Counted from the first letter of the stretch, positions 1-5,461 are shown. The stretch is 7,394 bases of DNA from Candidatus Didemnitutus sp. (GCA_030682505.1 JAUXOH010000220.1:1-7394); one strand, 5' to 3'. Notes: generated by a model not told the origin, from the sequence alone. Made by a program: numbers and translations.

Positions 1-98
1 TCGTGCAACACCGCTTCCATTGGAGTTGTCCTATAAGCAGCCACAGCAGCAACGCCCTTGATCTTACCTGTATCGCCGATGATGCTTCCGCTCAACAT
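1..98 (-). CDS. Possible 5' end of a gene leaving the window to the left (unrecognised)
   Basis: On the minus strand a frame starting with ATG at 98-96 is open to the window edge (about 32 codons) and reads like ordinary protein, beginning MLSGSIIGDTGKIKG and continuing through AAYRTTPMEAVLH. A second in-frame ATG at 20-18 has a purine-rich AGGA eight bases upstream and is an equally good start. I do not recognise the protein. The plus strand offers two short competing frames that could be the 3' end of a gene instead, with stops at 34-36 and 59-61, so strand and existence are uncertain. If real, it is divergent from the gene at 177, with the hairpin at 100-164 between them. Confidence 0.2.
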   Translation of the reverse strand, partial: MLSGSIIGDTGKIKGVAAVAAYRTTPMEAVLH

Positions 99-99
99 G

Positions 100-164
100 G
101 CCCATTTATTCAGAAGAGACGGCCTGCCCGCTCGGCGGGCGAGGCTGATCTGAATCGTCTAGGC
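100..164. repeat. Long imperfect inverted repeat (hairpin) upstream of the small membrane gene
   Basis: The core is GCCCGC-TCG-GCGGGC (126-131 / 135-140). It extends outward through GCCT/AGGC (122-125 / 142-145) with one bulged G at 141, then C120-G147 with a G-T wobble, then a perfect 7-bp arm ATTCAGA/TCTGAAT (108-114 / 149-155), and possibly GCC/GGC (100-102 / 162-164). Seen directly: a 48-65 base extended cruciform with internal loops, ending just before the SD of the next gene. Its form (two paired blocks separated by unpaired stretches, one extrahelical base) resembles an integron attC site or a REP-like palindrome. It is not a classical terminator because no T-run follows in either direction. 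A good attC GTTRRRY core is missing (GTCTAGGC at 157-164), so the class is left open. Confidence 0.6.
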
Positions 165-176
165 AAGGCACCGATC

Positions 177-587
177 ATGTTCGAGAAAACCACGTGTGAT
201 CTGCGGGGTGACTATCGTCCTGCCGCGAAAGACTGGATCTTAGTCGTGCTCACATCTTTGCCTCTCGCGCTTGTCGCTGGATCCCTCTTTACGCGGAGTG
301 CTGTGACTGCTTGGTCTTGGTTTGATATCGGAGTTGTTGCCGTTCTTGCGCTTTTCCCAATCGGCATGTCTGAAATGAACCTCCGCACCGTTCGAATTGA
401 TGAAGAAGGAGTTTCTGGGTGCGCACCGTTGCGACTCTACTGCCAGACGTTCCGTCACGACCAGATCGAACGCATACGTCTCACCCCGTTCCGATATGGC
501 TATATCTGTGAGATTCTACACTCGGGTCGCTGGATTGTCCTCGCGAGCAACGATTCGCTCAAGACAAGGATACAGAAAGGAGCCTAA
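177..587 (+). CDS. Small two-helix membrane protein, possibly bacterial PH-like (hypothetical)
   Basis: A 136-residue protein not firmly recognised. Two hydrophobic segments, about residues 20-38 and 46-64, form a membrane hairpin. A soluble tail of about 70 residues follows, with a beta-rich pattern beginning VRIDEEGVSG (72-81) and then FRHDQIERIRL (92-102). This order resembles small membrane-anchored proteins with a bacterial PH (bPH) domain, but the tail is short for a complete bPH fold and seems to end early (residue 136), so truncation is possible. I chose ATG 177 because AAGG at 165-168 lies eight bases upstream. The frame stays open back to a GTG at 3, but the added residues do not look coding and would run through the hairpin. 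GC content is clearly lower than in the genes to the right and codon use is more mixed, which fits acquired DNA. Convergent with the next gene. Confidence 0.55.
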   Translation: MFEKTTCDLRGDYRPAAKDWILVVLTSLPLALVAGSLFTRSAVTAWSWFDIGVVAVLALFPIGMSEMNLRTVRIDEEGVSGCAPLRLYCQTFRHDQIERIRLTPFRYGYICEILHSGRWIVLASNDSLKTRIQKGA

Positions 588-648
588 TCGCCGGAGCCAA
601 CGATCACGCCTTTCACGCCTCTTGAGCCACGCTGGAGGGGTCATGTGT

Positions 649-720
649 GGTCTTGACCCTTGACAGGACGCCAGGCGACGCGACTGACGCGGCGCCCGTC
701 AAGACCTGACGTCTTGGGGC
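649..720. repeat. Nested inverted-repeat cluster between convergent genes; possible terminator or REP-like element
   Basis: GGTCTTGAC (649-657) is repeated perfectly inverted as GTCAAGACC (698-706). Inside it GGCG-A-CGCG-ACTGA-CGCG-G-CGCC (674-696) forms a strong hairpin with one mismatch. The right arm can instead pair with the following bases: CAAGAC (700-705) with GTCTTG (711-716), extended by GCCC (694-697) with GGGC (717-720) across a two-base bulge. These folds are mutually exclusive. CTTGACC and CTTGACA are also tandem 7-mers at 652-665. The element lies between two genes that end towards each other (stops at 587 and 739), where a bidirectional terminator is expected, but no T-run follows the stems. 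The 61 bases between 588 and 648 hold no gene, only a CACGCCT direct repeat at 605-618. Confidence 0.5.
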
Positions 721-738
721 AGATCCGTCTCGGTCCCC

Positions 739-972
739 CTACTTCAGCGCGCTGAGTTCAGCGCCGAAGTTGATGTGGAAGGGAACGCCGTTGAGCACCA
801 AGGCCGGCACGGATTTCACTCCGGCCCGCTCGGCTTCAATGATCCGGTTCTTGGCCTGGCCGAGATGCACCACCTCGACATCGAATTTCGTCCGGTCGAC
901 GGCCACGGCGAGCTGTTGCTCGGCCTCGACGCAAACGGGACACCCCGCGTGAAAGAAGATCGCTTTGTTCAT
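739..972 (-). CDS. Small thioredoxin/glutaredoxin-like protein with CPVC motif
   Basis: A 77-residue single-domain thioredoxin-fold protein. Seen in the sequence: a first beta strand (AIFFHAG), the redox motif CPVC at residues 11-14 at the start of the first helix, and the cis-proline motif SVPALVLNG at 54-62 (Pro56), which packs against the dithiol in this superfamily. There is no signal peptide, so it should act in the cytoplasm. The size and the CPxC near the N-terminus match minimal glutaredoxin/thioredoxin-like proteins that carry out dithiol-disulfide exchange; the partner cannot be named. The start is well supported: AAGGA (complement of 981-985) lies eight bases upstream of ATG 972. 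It is divergent from an HxlR-type regulator with a single cysteine, so regulation by that neighbour in response to thiol stress is a reasonable inference. Annotators may label it thioredoxin family or glutaredoxin. Confidence 0.85.
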   Translation of the reverse strand: MNKAIFFHAGCPVCVEAEQQLAVAVDRTKFDVEVVHLGQAKNRIIEAERAGVKSVPALVLNGVPFHINFGAELSALK

Positions 973-994
973 TTGTGTTTTCCTTTGGTCTGAT

Positions 995-1016
995 CACTTG
1001 GGATGATTCCCCGGTG
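995..1016. promoter_or_regulatory. Imperfect dyad in the divergent control region; candidate HxlR operator
   Basis: CACTTGGGA-TGAT-TCCCCGGTG has two 9-base half-sites identical at seven positions around a four-base centre. It lies in the leader of the thioredoxin-like gene, 22 bases upstream of its start codon and next to its SD (981-985). HxlR-family dimers bind dyads near the promoters of divergent target genes, which makes the position suitable; binding itself is inference. A second, looser dyad is CCTA-N15-TAGG at 1027-1049. For the regulator gene, TAAAAT at 1089-1094 could serve as a -10 box but no good -35 is present at the right spacing. Confidence 0.3.
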
Positions 1017-1104
1017 ACGCTCCCAACCTACCGGAAAAACGAAATTAGGAAATCGGGCACCTTTTGGTGGGGTGGGCACAAAACGGGGTAAAATACTGAT
1101 TCCA

Positions 1105-1431
1105 ATGGATAAGAAAAATCTCACCGAATCCCGGGGCTCCTACCAACGGCTGGAACAAGTCATCGGGTGCAAATGGTCGGTCTCCGTCCTGCAGGCCGTG
1201 CACCTTCAGATCAACCGCCCCGGTGCCTTGGAGCGAAACATCAAGGGCATTTCCACCAAGGTGCTGTCGGAACGGCTCCGCAAACTCACCGAATACGGTC
1301 TCCTGAAAAAACAGGTCTTCGCCGAGGTCCCCCCACGGACCGTGTATTCGCTGACCCGCAAGGGCGCGAAACTCGTGGGGATCATCGACGCGATCCACGC
1401 CCTCGACGACGCCCCATCCGCGCCGCGTTGA
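1105..1431 (+). CDS. HxlR-family winged helix-turn-helix transcriptional regulator
   Basis: A 108-residue DNA-binding protein of the HxlR/MarR-like winged-helix group. Family landmarks in order: GCKWSVSVLQAV (21-32, corresponding to the usual GGKW...IL), the recognition region IKGISTKVLSERLRKLTEYGLL (near 47-68, the typical GIS.k.Ls.rL..L...GL pattern), and the wing and last strand VPPRTVYSLTRKG (near 75-87). It should act as a dimer. It has one cysteine only, Cys22, directly before the conserved Lys-Trp; redox-sensing HxlR members such as YodB and HypR also depend on a conserved N-terminal cysteine, though usually further upstream. Start choice is uncertain: ATG 1105 gives the usual family N-terminus, whereas GTG 1072 would add 11 residues; neither has an SD. 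Divergent from the CPVC protein, which is its probable target. Followed after 39 bases by gluconokinase. Confidence 0.85.
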   Translation: MDKKNLTESRGSYQRLEQVIGCKWSVSVLQAVHLQINRPGALERNIKGISTKVLSERLRKLTEYGLLKKQVFAEVPPRTVYSLTRKGAKLVGIIDAIHALDDAPSAPR

Positions 1432-1470
1432 GCCTTGCCCCGCATCCGGGCGCATGCTGAATCGGCGACG

Positions 1471-1971
1471 GTGAATTCTCCCTCCTCGCGCATTTTGCTC
1501 ATCATGGGCGTGGCCGGTTCCGGCAAGACGACCCTCGGCCTGCGCGCCGCCGACGAACTCGGCTGGCCCTACTTCGAGGCGGACGATTTTCATTCCCCGG
1601 CCAACAAGGAGAAGATGGCGCGGGGCATCCCGCTGGACGACGACGACCGCGCGCCCTGGCTGGCCGCGATCCGCGCGAAGATGGACGCCGTGCGGTCCGC
1701 CGGGGGCAACGCGATCTTCACCTGTTCCGCCCTCAAGGAGAGTTACCGCCGCATCCTGCTGGATGGCGCGGAGGGCGTGGTGCCCGTGTTCCTCGCCGGC
1801 GACTACAACACGATCCTGCAACGGGTCGGCCAGCGCACGGGGCATTACATGAAGACCGACATGGTGCGCAGCCAGTTCGAGGCCCTCGAAGCGCCCCAGG
1901 GCGCTCTCACCCTCGATATCAGCCAGGCCCCCGAGGTGATTCTGGCCAAGGTGCTCGCGGCGGTGAAATAG
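1471..1971 (+). CDS. gntK: Gluconokinase (GntK family)
   Basis: Phosphorylates D-gluconate with ATP to 6-phosphogluconate, feeding the pentose phosphate or Entner-Doudoroff route in the cytoplasm. 166 residues from the chosen start, close to the family norm of about 165-175. Visible motifs: Walker A GVAGSGKTT (13-21), the substrate region EADDFHSPANKEKMARGIPL (36-55) followed by DDDDRAPWL (56-64), TCSALKESYRR (84-94), and the lid and C-terminal pattern QRTGHYMK...SQFEALEAP (121-142). These match GntK well, better than shikimate or adenylate kinases. The start is uncertain: GTG 1471 gives a normal N-terminus, while TTG 1435, four bases after the hxlR stop, would add 12 residues; neither has an SD. 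No gluconate permease or other gluconate gene is visible nearby, so its link to hxlR may be only positional. Confidence 0.9.
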   Translation: MNSPSSRILLIMGVAGSGKTTLGLRAADELGWPYFEADDFHSPANKEKMARGIPLDDDDRAPWLAAIRAKMDAVRSAGGNAIFTCSALKESYRRILLDGAEGVVPVFLAGDYNTILQRVGQRTGHYMKTDMVRSQFEALEAPQGALTLDISQAPEVILAKVLAAVK

Positions 1972-2028
1972 CTCCGGCAGGGAGGCGAAATTGGCGTCCC
2001 GCGACGTTATTGCGCGCCGGGCCGGAGC
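1971..2028. other. Inverted repeat able to fold as a branched structure between gntK and parA
   Basis: GCTCCGGC (1971-1978, starting on the last base of the gntK stop) is matched by a perfect inverted copy GCCGGAGC (2021-2028). The enclosed bases offer two smaller stems, GGGA/TCCC (1980-1983 / 1997-2000) and CGCG/CGCG (2000-2003 / 2013-2016, sharing base 2000 with the first), so a three-way-like fold is possible. It could end gntK transcription or be a leader structure for parA; no T-run follows. The rest of the gap to 2093 holds a TAGACT hexamer (2059-2064) that could be a -10 box, without a convincing -35, and a perfect GATTAATC palindrome (2081-2088) six bases before the parA ATG. Confidence 0.35.
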
Positions 2029-2093
2029 GTGGCGGAGGGTGGTTTCGATACTTCGCGCTAGACTCCCCGCATCCCTTCCCGATTAATCGCGCC

Positions 2094-2897
2094 ATGGCCT
2101 GCACGGTTTTCACGATTGCGAACCAAAAGGGCGGCGTGGGCAAGACGACCACCGCCGTCAATCTTGCCGCCGCGCTGGCGGAGCGGAAGATCCACACCCT
2201 GCTGGTCGACCTCGACCCGCAGGCCAATGCCACGAGTGCGCTCGGGATCGAGAAGCAGGAGGGCAAGAGCCTCTACCGTCCCTTGCACGGCGAAGGCAGC
2301 GCCTTCGAGATGCTCACCCCGACGGAATGGCACCACCTCGCGTTGATCCCGTCGGAGGAAGACCTCGCCGCGATCGAGATCGAGCTGGCCCAGCAGGAAA
2401 ACTACCTGATGCGCCTGCGGTCGGTGCTGGACCCGATCCGCAACTCCGGCGGCTACCGCGCCATCATCATCGATTGCCCGCCGGCCCTCGGCCTGCTGTC
2501 GATGAACTCGCTCGCCTCGGCCGATCACCTGCTCATCGCACTCCAATGCGAATACATGGCGCTCGAAGGTCTCGGCCAGATCCTGAAGGTGGTCGAGCGG
2601 CTCAAGAACGCCGGCGTGAACCCGACCCTTGATGTCGGTGGCATCGTGATGACGATGTTCGACAGCCGCACCAACCTCGCCAAGCAGGTCGTGGACGAAG
2701 TCCGCCAGCACCTGCCGGAGAAAATTTTCGACACCGTCATCCCGCGCACGGTGCGGCTGAGCGAGGCCCCGAGCTTCGGCAAACCCATCTTCAGCTACGA
2801 TCCGAGCGGCCCCGGCTCCCTCGCCTACCGCGCCCTCGCCAAGGAAGTCATTGCGCGCTTCAACCTGACCGACAAACCCGCGCCCGCCGCCAGCTAA
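2094..2897 (+). CDS. parA: ParA/Soj family partitioning ATPase
   Basis: A 267-residue deviant-Walker ATPase that, in the family, binds DNA as an ATP sandwich dimer and works with ParB on parS to move chromosome origins or other cargo. Seen: deviant Walker A KGGVGKTT (12-19) with signature Lys12 and Lys17, switch I region VDLDPQANATSALG (38-51) with Asp41, Walker B IIIDCPP (124-130) with Asp127, then GIVMTMFDSRTNLAKQV and the C-terminal IPRTVRLSEAPSFGKPI typical of Soj. It has no N-terminal helix-turn-helix, so it is the short chromosomal type rather than a P1-type plasmid ParA. ATG 2094 starts immediately before the Walker A strand as in Soj; an upstream in-frame extension is not conserved-looking. 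No parB follows and no parS-like 16-mer is visible. No SD (the start is preceded by GCGCC). Its stop codon is inside the first unit of the downstream heptamer array. Confidence 0.93.
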   Translation: MACTVFTIANQKGGVGKTTTAVNLAAALAERKIHTLLVDLDPQANATSALGIEKQEGKSLYRPLHGEGSAFEMLTPTEWHHLALIPSEEDLAAIEIELAQQENYLMRLRSVLDPIRNSGGYRAIIIDCPPALGLLSMNSLASADHLLIALQCEYMALEGLGQILKVVERLKNAGVNPTLDVGGIVMTMFDSRTNLAKQVVDEVRQHLPEKIFDTVIPRTVRLSEAPSFGKPIFSYDPSGPGSLAYRALAKEVIARFNLTDKPAPAAS

Positions 2898-3060
2898 CAG
2901 CTCGCAGCTTCCAGCTCCCCGCTCCCTGCTCCCCGCTCACAGCCCCCCCGTAGTCCGTCGTCCGCCGTCCGTTCCCGTACTCCGTCGTCCGTCCACCGTC
3001 GTCCGTCCTCAGCTCTCCGTCGTCCGTAGTCCGTAGTCCTCCTTCCTCCCCCATCCCCCA
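2891..3060. repeat. Degenerate heptanucleotide repeat array filling the parA-permease gap
   Basis: The 170 bases divide into 24 consecutive units of seven bases with only two register changes (a CCC insertion at 2947-2949 and one six-base unit, GTTCCC, at 2971-2976). Three blocks: eight CAGCTCC-like units (2891-2946; e.g. CAGCTAA, CAGCTCG, CAGCTTC, CCGCTCC), thirteen GTCGTCC-like units (2950-3039; exact GTCGTCC four times, at 2957, 2984, 2998 and 3019; GTAGTCC three times, at 2950, 3026 and 3033), and three C-rich units (TCCTTCC, then TCCCCCA twice, 3040-3060). Most units end in TCC. The first unit, CAGCTAA, includes the parA stop codon (2895-2897); the last supplies the A of the next ATG (3060). 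The complementary strand has a GG pair about every seven bases and runs of five to seven G, so two-tetrad quadruplexes are conceivable. It resembles the short tandemly repeated heptamers (STRR) known in cyanobacteria. Confidence 0.88.
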
Positions 3061-3872
3061 TGCTCGCCTCCATCGCCAAATACCGCGCTGCCTTCGCCGT
3101 CGGGCTGCAGAGCAATTTGGTCTATCGGTGGAATTTTGCGGTGCGCGGGTTGTTTTCGCTCTTCCACCTCGTGGTGGTGTTCACGCTCTGGGGAGCGGCC
3201 TTTGCCGGGCAGACGGCCATCGGCGGCTTCGACCTGCGCCAGACGATGACGTATTTCGTCATCATTCTGCCGCTCTCGTTCATGATCGGGGCGTTCAACG
3301 AGGACTACCAGATCAGCGAGGAAATCCGCAACGGGATGATCAACCAGTTCCTCCTCAAGCCGGTGAACTACTACGCGTATCGCTTCAGCGTCTTCGTTTC
3401 GGCGCGGTTGGTTTCCGGCCTGCTCGTGTTGCTGCCGCTGGCGCTGGCCTTCCCGTTTTTGAAGGACACCCTCGTCATCCCGGATGACTGGCAATGGCGG
3501 CTGGCGCTCGGGTTGCCGGCGATGCTGTTGTCCGCCGTGGTGCAATTCACCATCGCCTACTGTTTCGGGCTGCTGACGTTCTGGTTCCTCGAGATCCAGT
3601 CGTTCGTCATCCTCTCCATGGCCGTGGAGGTGCTCCTCGGCGGCCAGATGTTCCCGCTCGATCTGCTGCCGACGTGGCTCTTTGAACTCTCCCGCTACCT
3701 GCCGTATTACTACATGATGTATTTCCCGGCGGCGATATTCACCGGGCGGCTGCCGCTGTCCGAGATCGGCTCCGGCCTCGCCATTCAGGCGGGTTGGATC
3801 GCGGTCCTGCTCGTGATCGCCCAAGTGCTGTGGATGCGCGGCCTGCGCAAACACACCGCCGTCGGCGGCTGA
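3060..3872 (+). CDS. ABC-2 type transporter permease (COG4587-like)
   Basis: A 270-residue inner-membrane protein with about six hydrophobic segments (near residues 27-48, 62-80, 110-132, 147-170, 173-197 and 236-260). The N-terminus (IAKYRAAFAVGLQSNLVYRW, residues 5-24) and the motif EEIRNGMINQFLLKPVNYYA (near 87-106), which is the cytoplasmic coupling region, match the uncharacterised ABC-2 permeases of the COG4587 group. In that family it pairs with a COG3694-type permease and a separate ATPase to export an unidentified substrate. The partner permease follows after ten bases; the ATPase gene is not in this window. The start codon is the first ATG after the heptamer array and has only C-rich bases upstream, with no SD; the N-terminus nevertheless fits the family length. 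Probably co-transcribed with the next gene and perhaps with parA. Confidence 0.88.
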   Translation: MLASIAKYRAAFAVGLQSNLVYRWNFAVRGLFSLFHLVVVFTLWGAAFAGQTAIGGFDLRQTMTYFVIILPLSFMIGAFNEDYQISEEIRNGMINQFLLKPVNYYAYRFSVFVSARLVSGLLVLLPLALAFPFLKDTLVIPDDWQWRLALGLPAMLLSAVVQFTIAYCFGLLTFWFLEIQSFVILSMAVEVLLGGQMFPLDLLPTWLFELSRYLPYYYMMYFPAAIFTGRLPLSEIGSGLAIQAGWIAVLLVIAQVLWMRGLRKHTAVGG

Positions 3873-3882
3873 CCCCTGCCCC

Positions 3883-4677
3883 ATGAGTCTCGTCCACTAT
3901 CTCAAGATCTGGCTGGCCAGCGTGCGCTACTCGATCGTGCGCACGATGATGTTCCGGATGGACTTCATCATGTGGTCGCTGGTCGAGCTGTTCTGGATGG
4001 GCGTGAACATTCTCCTGATCAATGTCATCTACGCGCACACCGACTCGATCGCCGGGTGGTCGAAATACGAGATGCTCCTGCTCGTCGGCACGGCGATGAT
4101 CCTGCAGCGGCTGATGATGGGATTTTTCTGGAGCAATCTGTTCGAGCTCGGGCGCAACATCCGCACCGGCCAGTTCGACTTCTTCCTCGCGCAGCCGGGC
4201 AACCCGCTCTTCATGCTCTCCACGCGCAAGATCGACCTCGACAGCATCATGAACTGCGTGGTCGCGCTTTCGGTGGTGGTCTTTGCGGTCACCAAGCTCG
4301 GCCTGCATCCGAGCCTCGCCGACATCGGGTTCTACGTGCTCCTCCTCGGCTGCGCGCTCCTGATCCACTACGCGGCGGTGCTGTTGATCGTGTCGCTCAC
4401 CTTCTGGCTCATCGGCAGCCAGGGCATCGAGGGCAGCTATTTCACGCTCTTCGAATTCGCCCGCATCCCGCGCCAGGCGTTCGTCGGGGCGCGCGAAGTC
4501 ATCTTTGTCTGGATCCTGCCCGCGGTGATCTCGAGCAACGTGCCCGCCAGCGCGTTGATCCACGGGTTTCAGCCCATTTCCGTGCTCTGGCTCGGCGCCA
4601 CGGCGGCGGTGTGGCTCGCCATCGCGATGCTCGTCTTTCGCGCCGGTCTGCGGCGCTACGCCAGCGCGAGTTCCTGA
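3883..4677 (+). CDS. ABC-2 type transporter permease, partner subunit (COG3694-like)
   Basis: A 264-residue membrane protein with about six hydrophobic segments (roughly 29-50, 63-83, 125-140, 148-173, 206-226 and 233-256). It shows the same plan as its neighbour: a short amphipathic N-terminus (HYLKIWLASVRYSIVRTMMF), a membrane pair, then a conserved cytoplasmic motif NIRTGQFDFFLAQPGNPLF (about 92-110). This fits the COG3694 group, normally encoded directly after a COG4587 permease. The two should form a heterodimeric channel driven by a separate nucleotide-binding subunit, absent here. It starts ten bases after the previous stop, without an SD (preceded by GCCCC), so translational coupling is likely. 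The substrate is unknown; export is inferred from the ABC-2 type. Confidence 0.87.
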   Translation: MSLVHYLKIWLASVRYSIVRTMMFRMDFIMWSLVELFWMGVNILLINVIYAHTDSIAGWSKYEMLLLVGTAMILQRLMMGFFWSNLFELGRNIRTGQFDFFLAQPGNPLFMLSTRKIDLDSIMNCVVALSVVVFAVTKLGLHPSLADIGFYVLLLGCALLIHYAAVLLIVSLTFWLIGSQGIEGSYFTLFEFARIPRQAFVGAREVIFVWILPAVISSNVPASALIHGFQPISVLWLGATAAVWLAIAMLVFRAGLRRYASASS

Positions 4678-4691
4678 GGACAGGTTCGGCA

Positions 4692-4720
4692 TTGAGGTTT
4701 GCGGCGGAAACAGGAATTCT
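4692..4720 (+). promoter_or_regulatory. Weak candidate promoter upstream of rnc
   Basis: TTGAGG (4692-4697) and AATTCT (4715-4720) are separated by 17 bases, a sigma70-like arrangement matching four and three of six consensus positions. The 64-base gap between the permease stop and the rnc start is long enough for a promoter and less GC-rich than its surroundings, but the match is poor and could be chance. Confidence 0.15.
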
Positions 4721-4741
4721 GGCAGTCGTTTTATCAGCGCC

Positions 4742-5461
4742 ATGCCCGACCCTGTTCCCTTTTCCGCCCTTGAAGCGCGCCTCGGCTACACCTTCCGCAA
4801 CCCCGCGTTGCTGCGGGAGGCGCTGACGCATCCGTCCTACTTGCAGGACCATCCCGAGGACACCACGCACAACCAGCGCCTGGAGTTTCTTGGTGACTCG
4901 GTGCTGAACTTCGTGCTCTCCGCCGCGCTCTTTGACCAATTCACCGAAGACCGCGAGGGCGTGCTGAGCCGGCGCCGCGCCGTGCTGACCAAGGGCGATT
5001 TCCTCAGCCAGCTCTCCCTTGAACTCGGAGTCGACGACGCCCTGTTGCTCGGCTCCAGCGAGGAGGATGTCGGCGGACGCACCCGCCCGTCGTCGTTGGA
5101 GGATGCCTTGGAGGCCATCGTGGGCGCGATCTTCCGCGACAGCGATTTCGTCACCGTGCAGGGTGTCGTGCTGAAGTGGTATGGCGACATCGCCAAACGA
5201 CTCGCCGCAAACGAACACGGGGAAAATCCCAAGGGACGCTTGCAGGAAATTTTCCAGCCCGAGCATGGCAACAATGCCCTGCGGTATGACGTGATCAGCG
5301 CCGACGGCCCGAAGCATCTCCGCGAATACCATGTGGCCGTCTTCCTGCACGAACGGGAGCTGGGCCAAGGCAAGGGTTCGTCGAAGAAGGCCGCCGAGGA
5401 AGAGGCGGCGCGCGCGGCCCTCGGCCTGCTGGAAGACGAAGCCGCCTCCGACCTGCTCTGA
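4742..5461 (+). CDS. rnc: Ribonuclease III
   Basis: A 239-residue double-strand-specific endoribonuclease that processes rRNA precursors and structured mRNAs. The N-terminal nuclease domain contains the signature NQRLEFLGDSVL (44-55) with catalytic Glu48 and Asp52, the REGVLSRRRA helix (71-80), and LEDALEAIVGAIF (119-131) with catalytic Asp121 and Glu124, so all four metal-binding acidic residues are present. The usual Glu before the Arg in NERLEF is Gln45 here. The C-terminal dsRNA-binding domain (about 163-232) shows KGRLQEIF, then GPKHLREYHV, and the phosphate-contacting GKGSSKKAAEEEAARAAL. Length is normal for the family (about 225-250). ATG 4742 has no SD. Followed by a 73-base gap with two hairpins and then mfd. 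Confidence 0.95.
   Translation: MPDPVPFSALEARLGYTFRNPALLREALTHPSYLQDHPEDTTHNQRLEFLGDSVLNFVLSAALFDQFTEDREGVLSRRRAVLTKGDFLSQLSLELGVDDALLLGSSEEDVGGRTRPSSLEDALEAIVGAIFRDSDFVTVQGVVLKWYGDIAKRLAANEHGENPKGRLQEIFQPEHGNNALRYDVISADGPKHLREYHVAVFLHERELGQGKGSSKKAAEEEAARAALGLLEDEAASDLL

Noticed and set aside
660..682. A perfect TTGACA hexamer as a -35 promoter box
   Set aside because: No -10-like hexamer occurs at 15-19 bases, no plus-strand gene follows, and the hexamer is explained by the tandem CTTGACC/CTTGACA and inverted repeats.
588..720. An attC site closing a gene cassette after 587
   Set aside because: GCCTAAT at 581-587 resembles an R box, but no GTTRRRY core occurs in the following 130 bases and the inverted repeats present do not fit attC order.
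2010..2093. N-terminal extension of ParA from position 2010
   Set aside because: The added residues are not Soj-like, lie in the structured leader, and ATG 2094 gives the normal N-terminus directly before the deviant Walker A motif.
2898..3059. CRISPR array or parS cluster in the parA-permease gap
   Set aside because: There is no repeat-spacer alternation; units are contiguous heptamers, and nothing resembles the 16-bp parS palindrome.
2860..3115. Short minus-strand frames with RTTDYG/RTDDG-like repeating residues
   Set aside because: They translate the heptamer array and are low-complexity by-products of its seven-base period, not genes.
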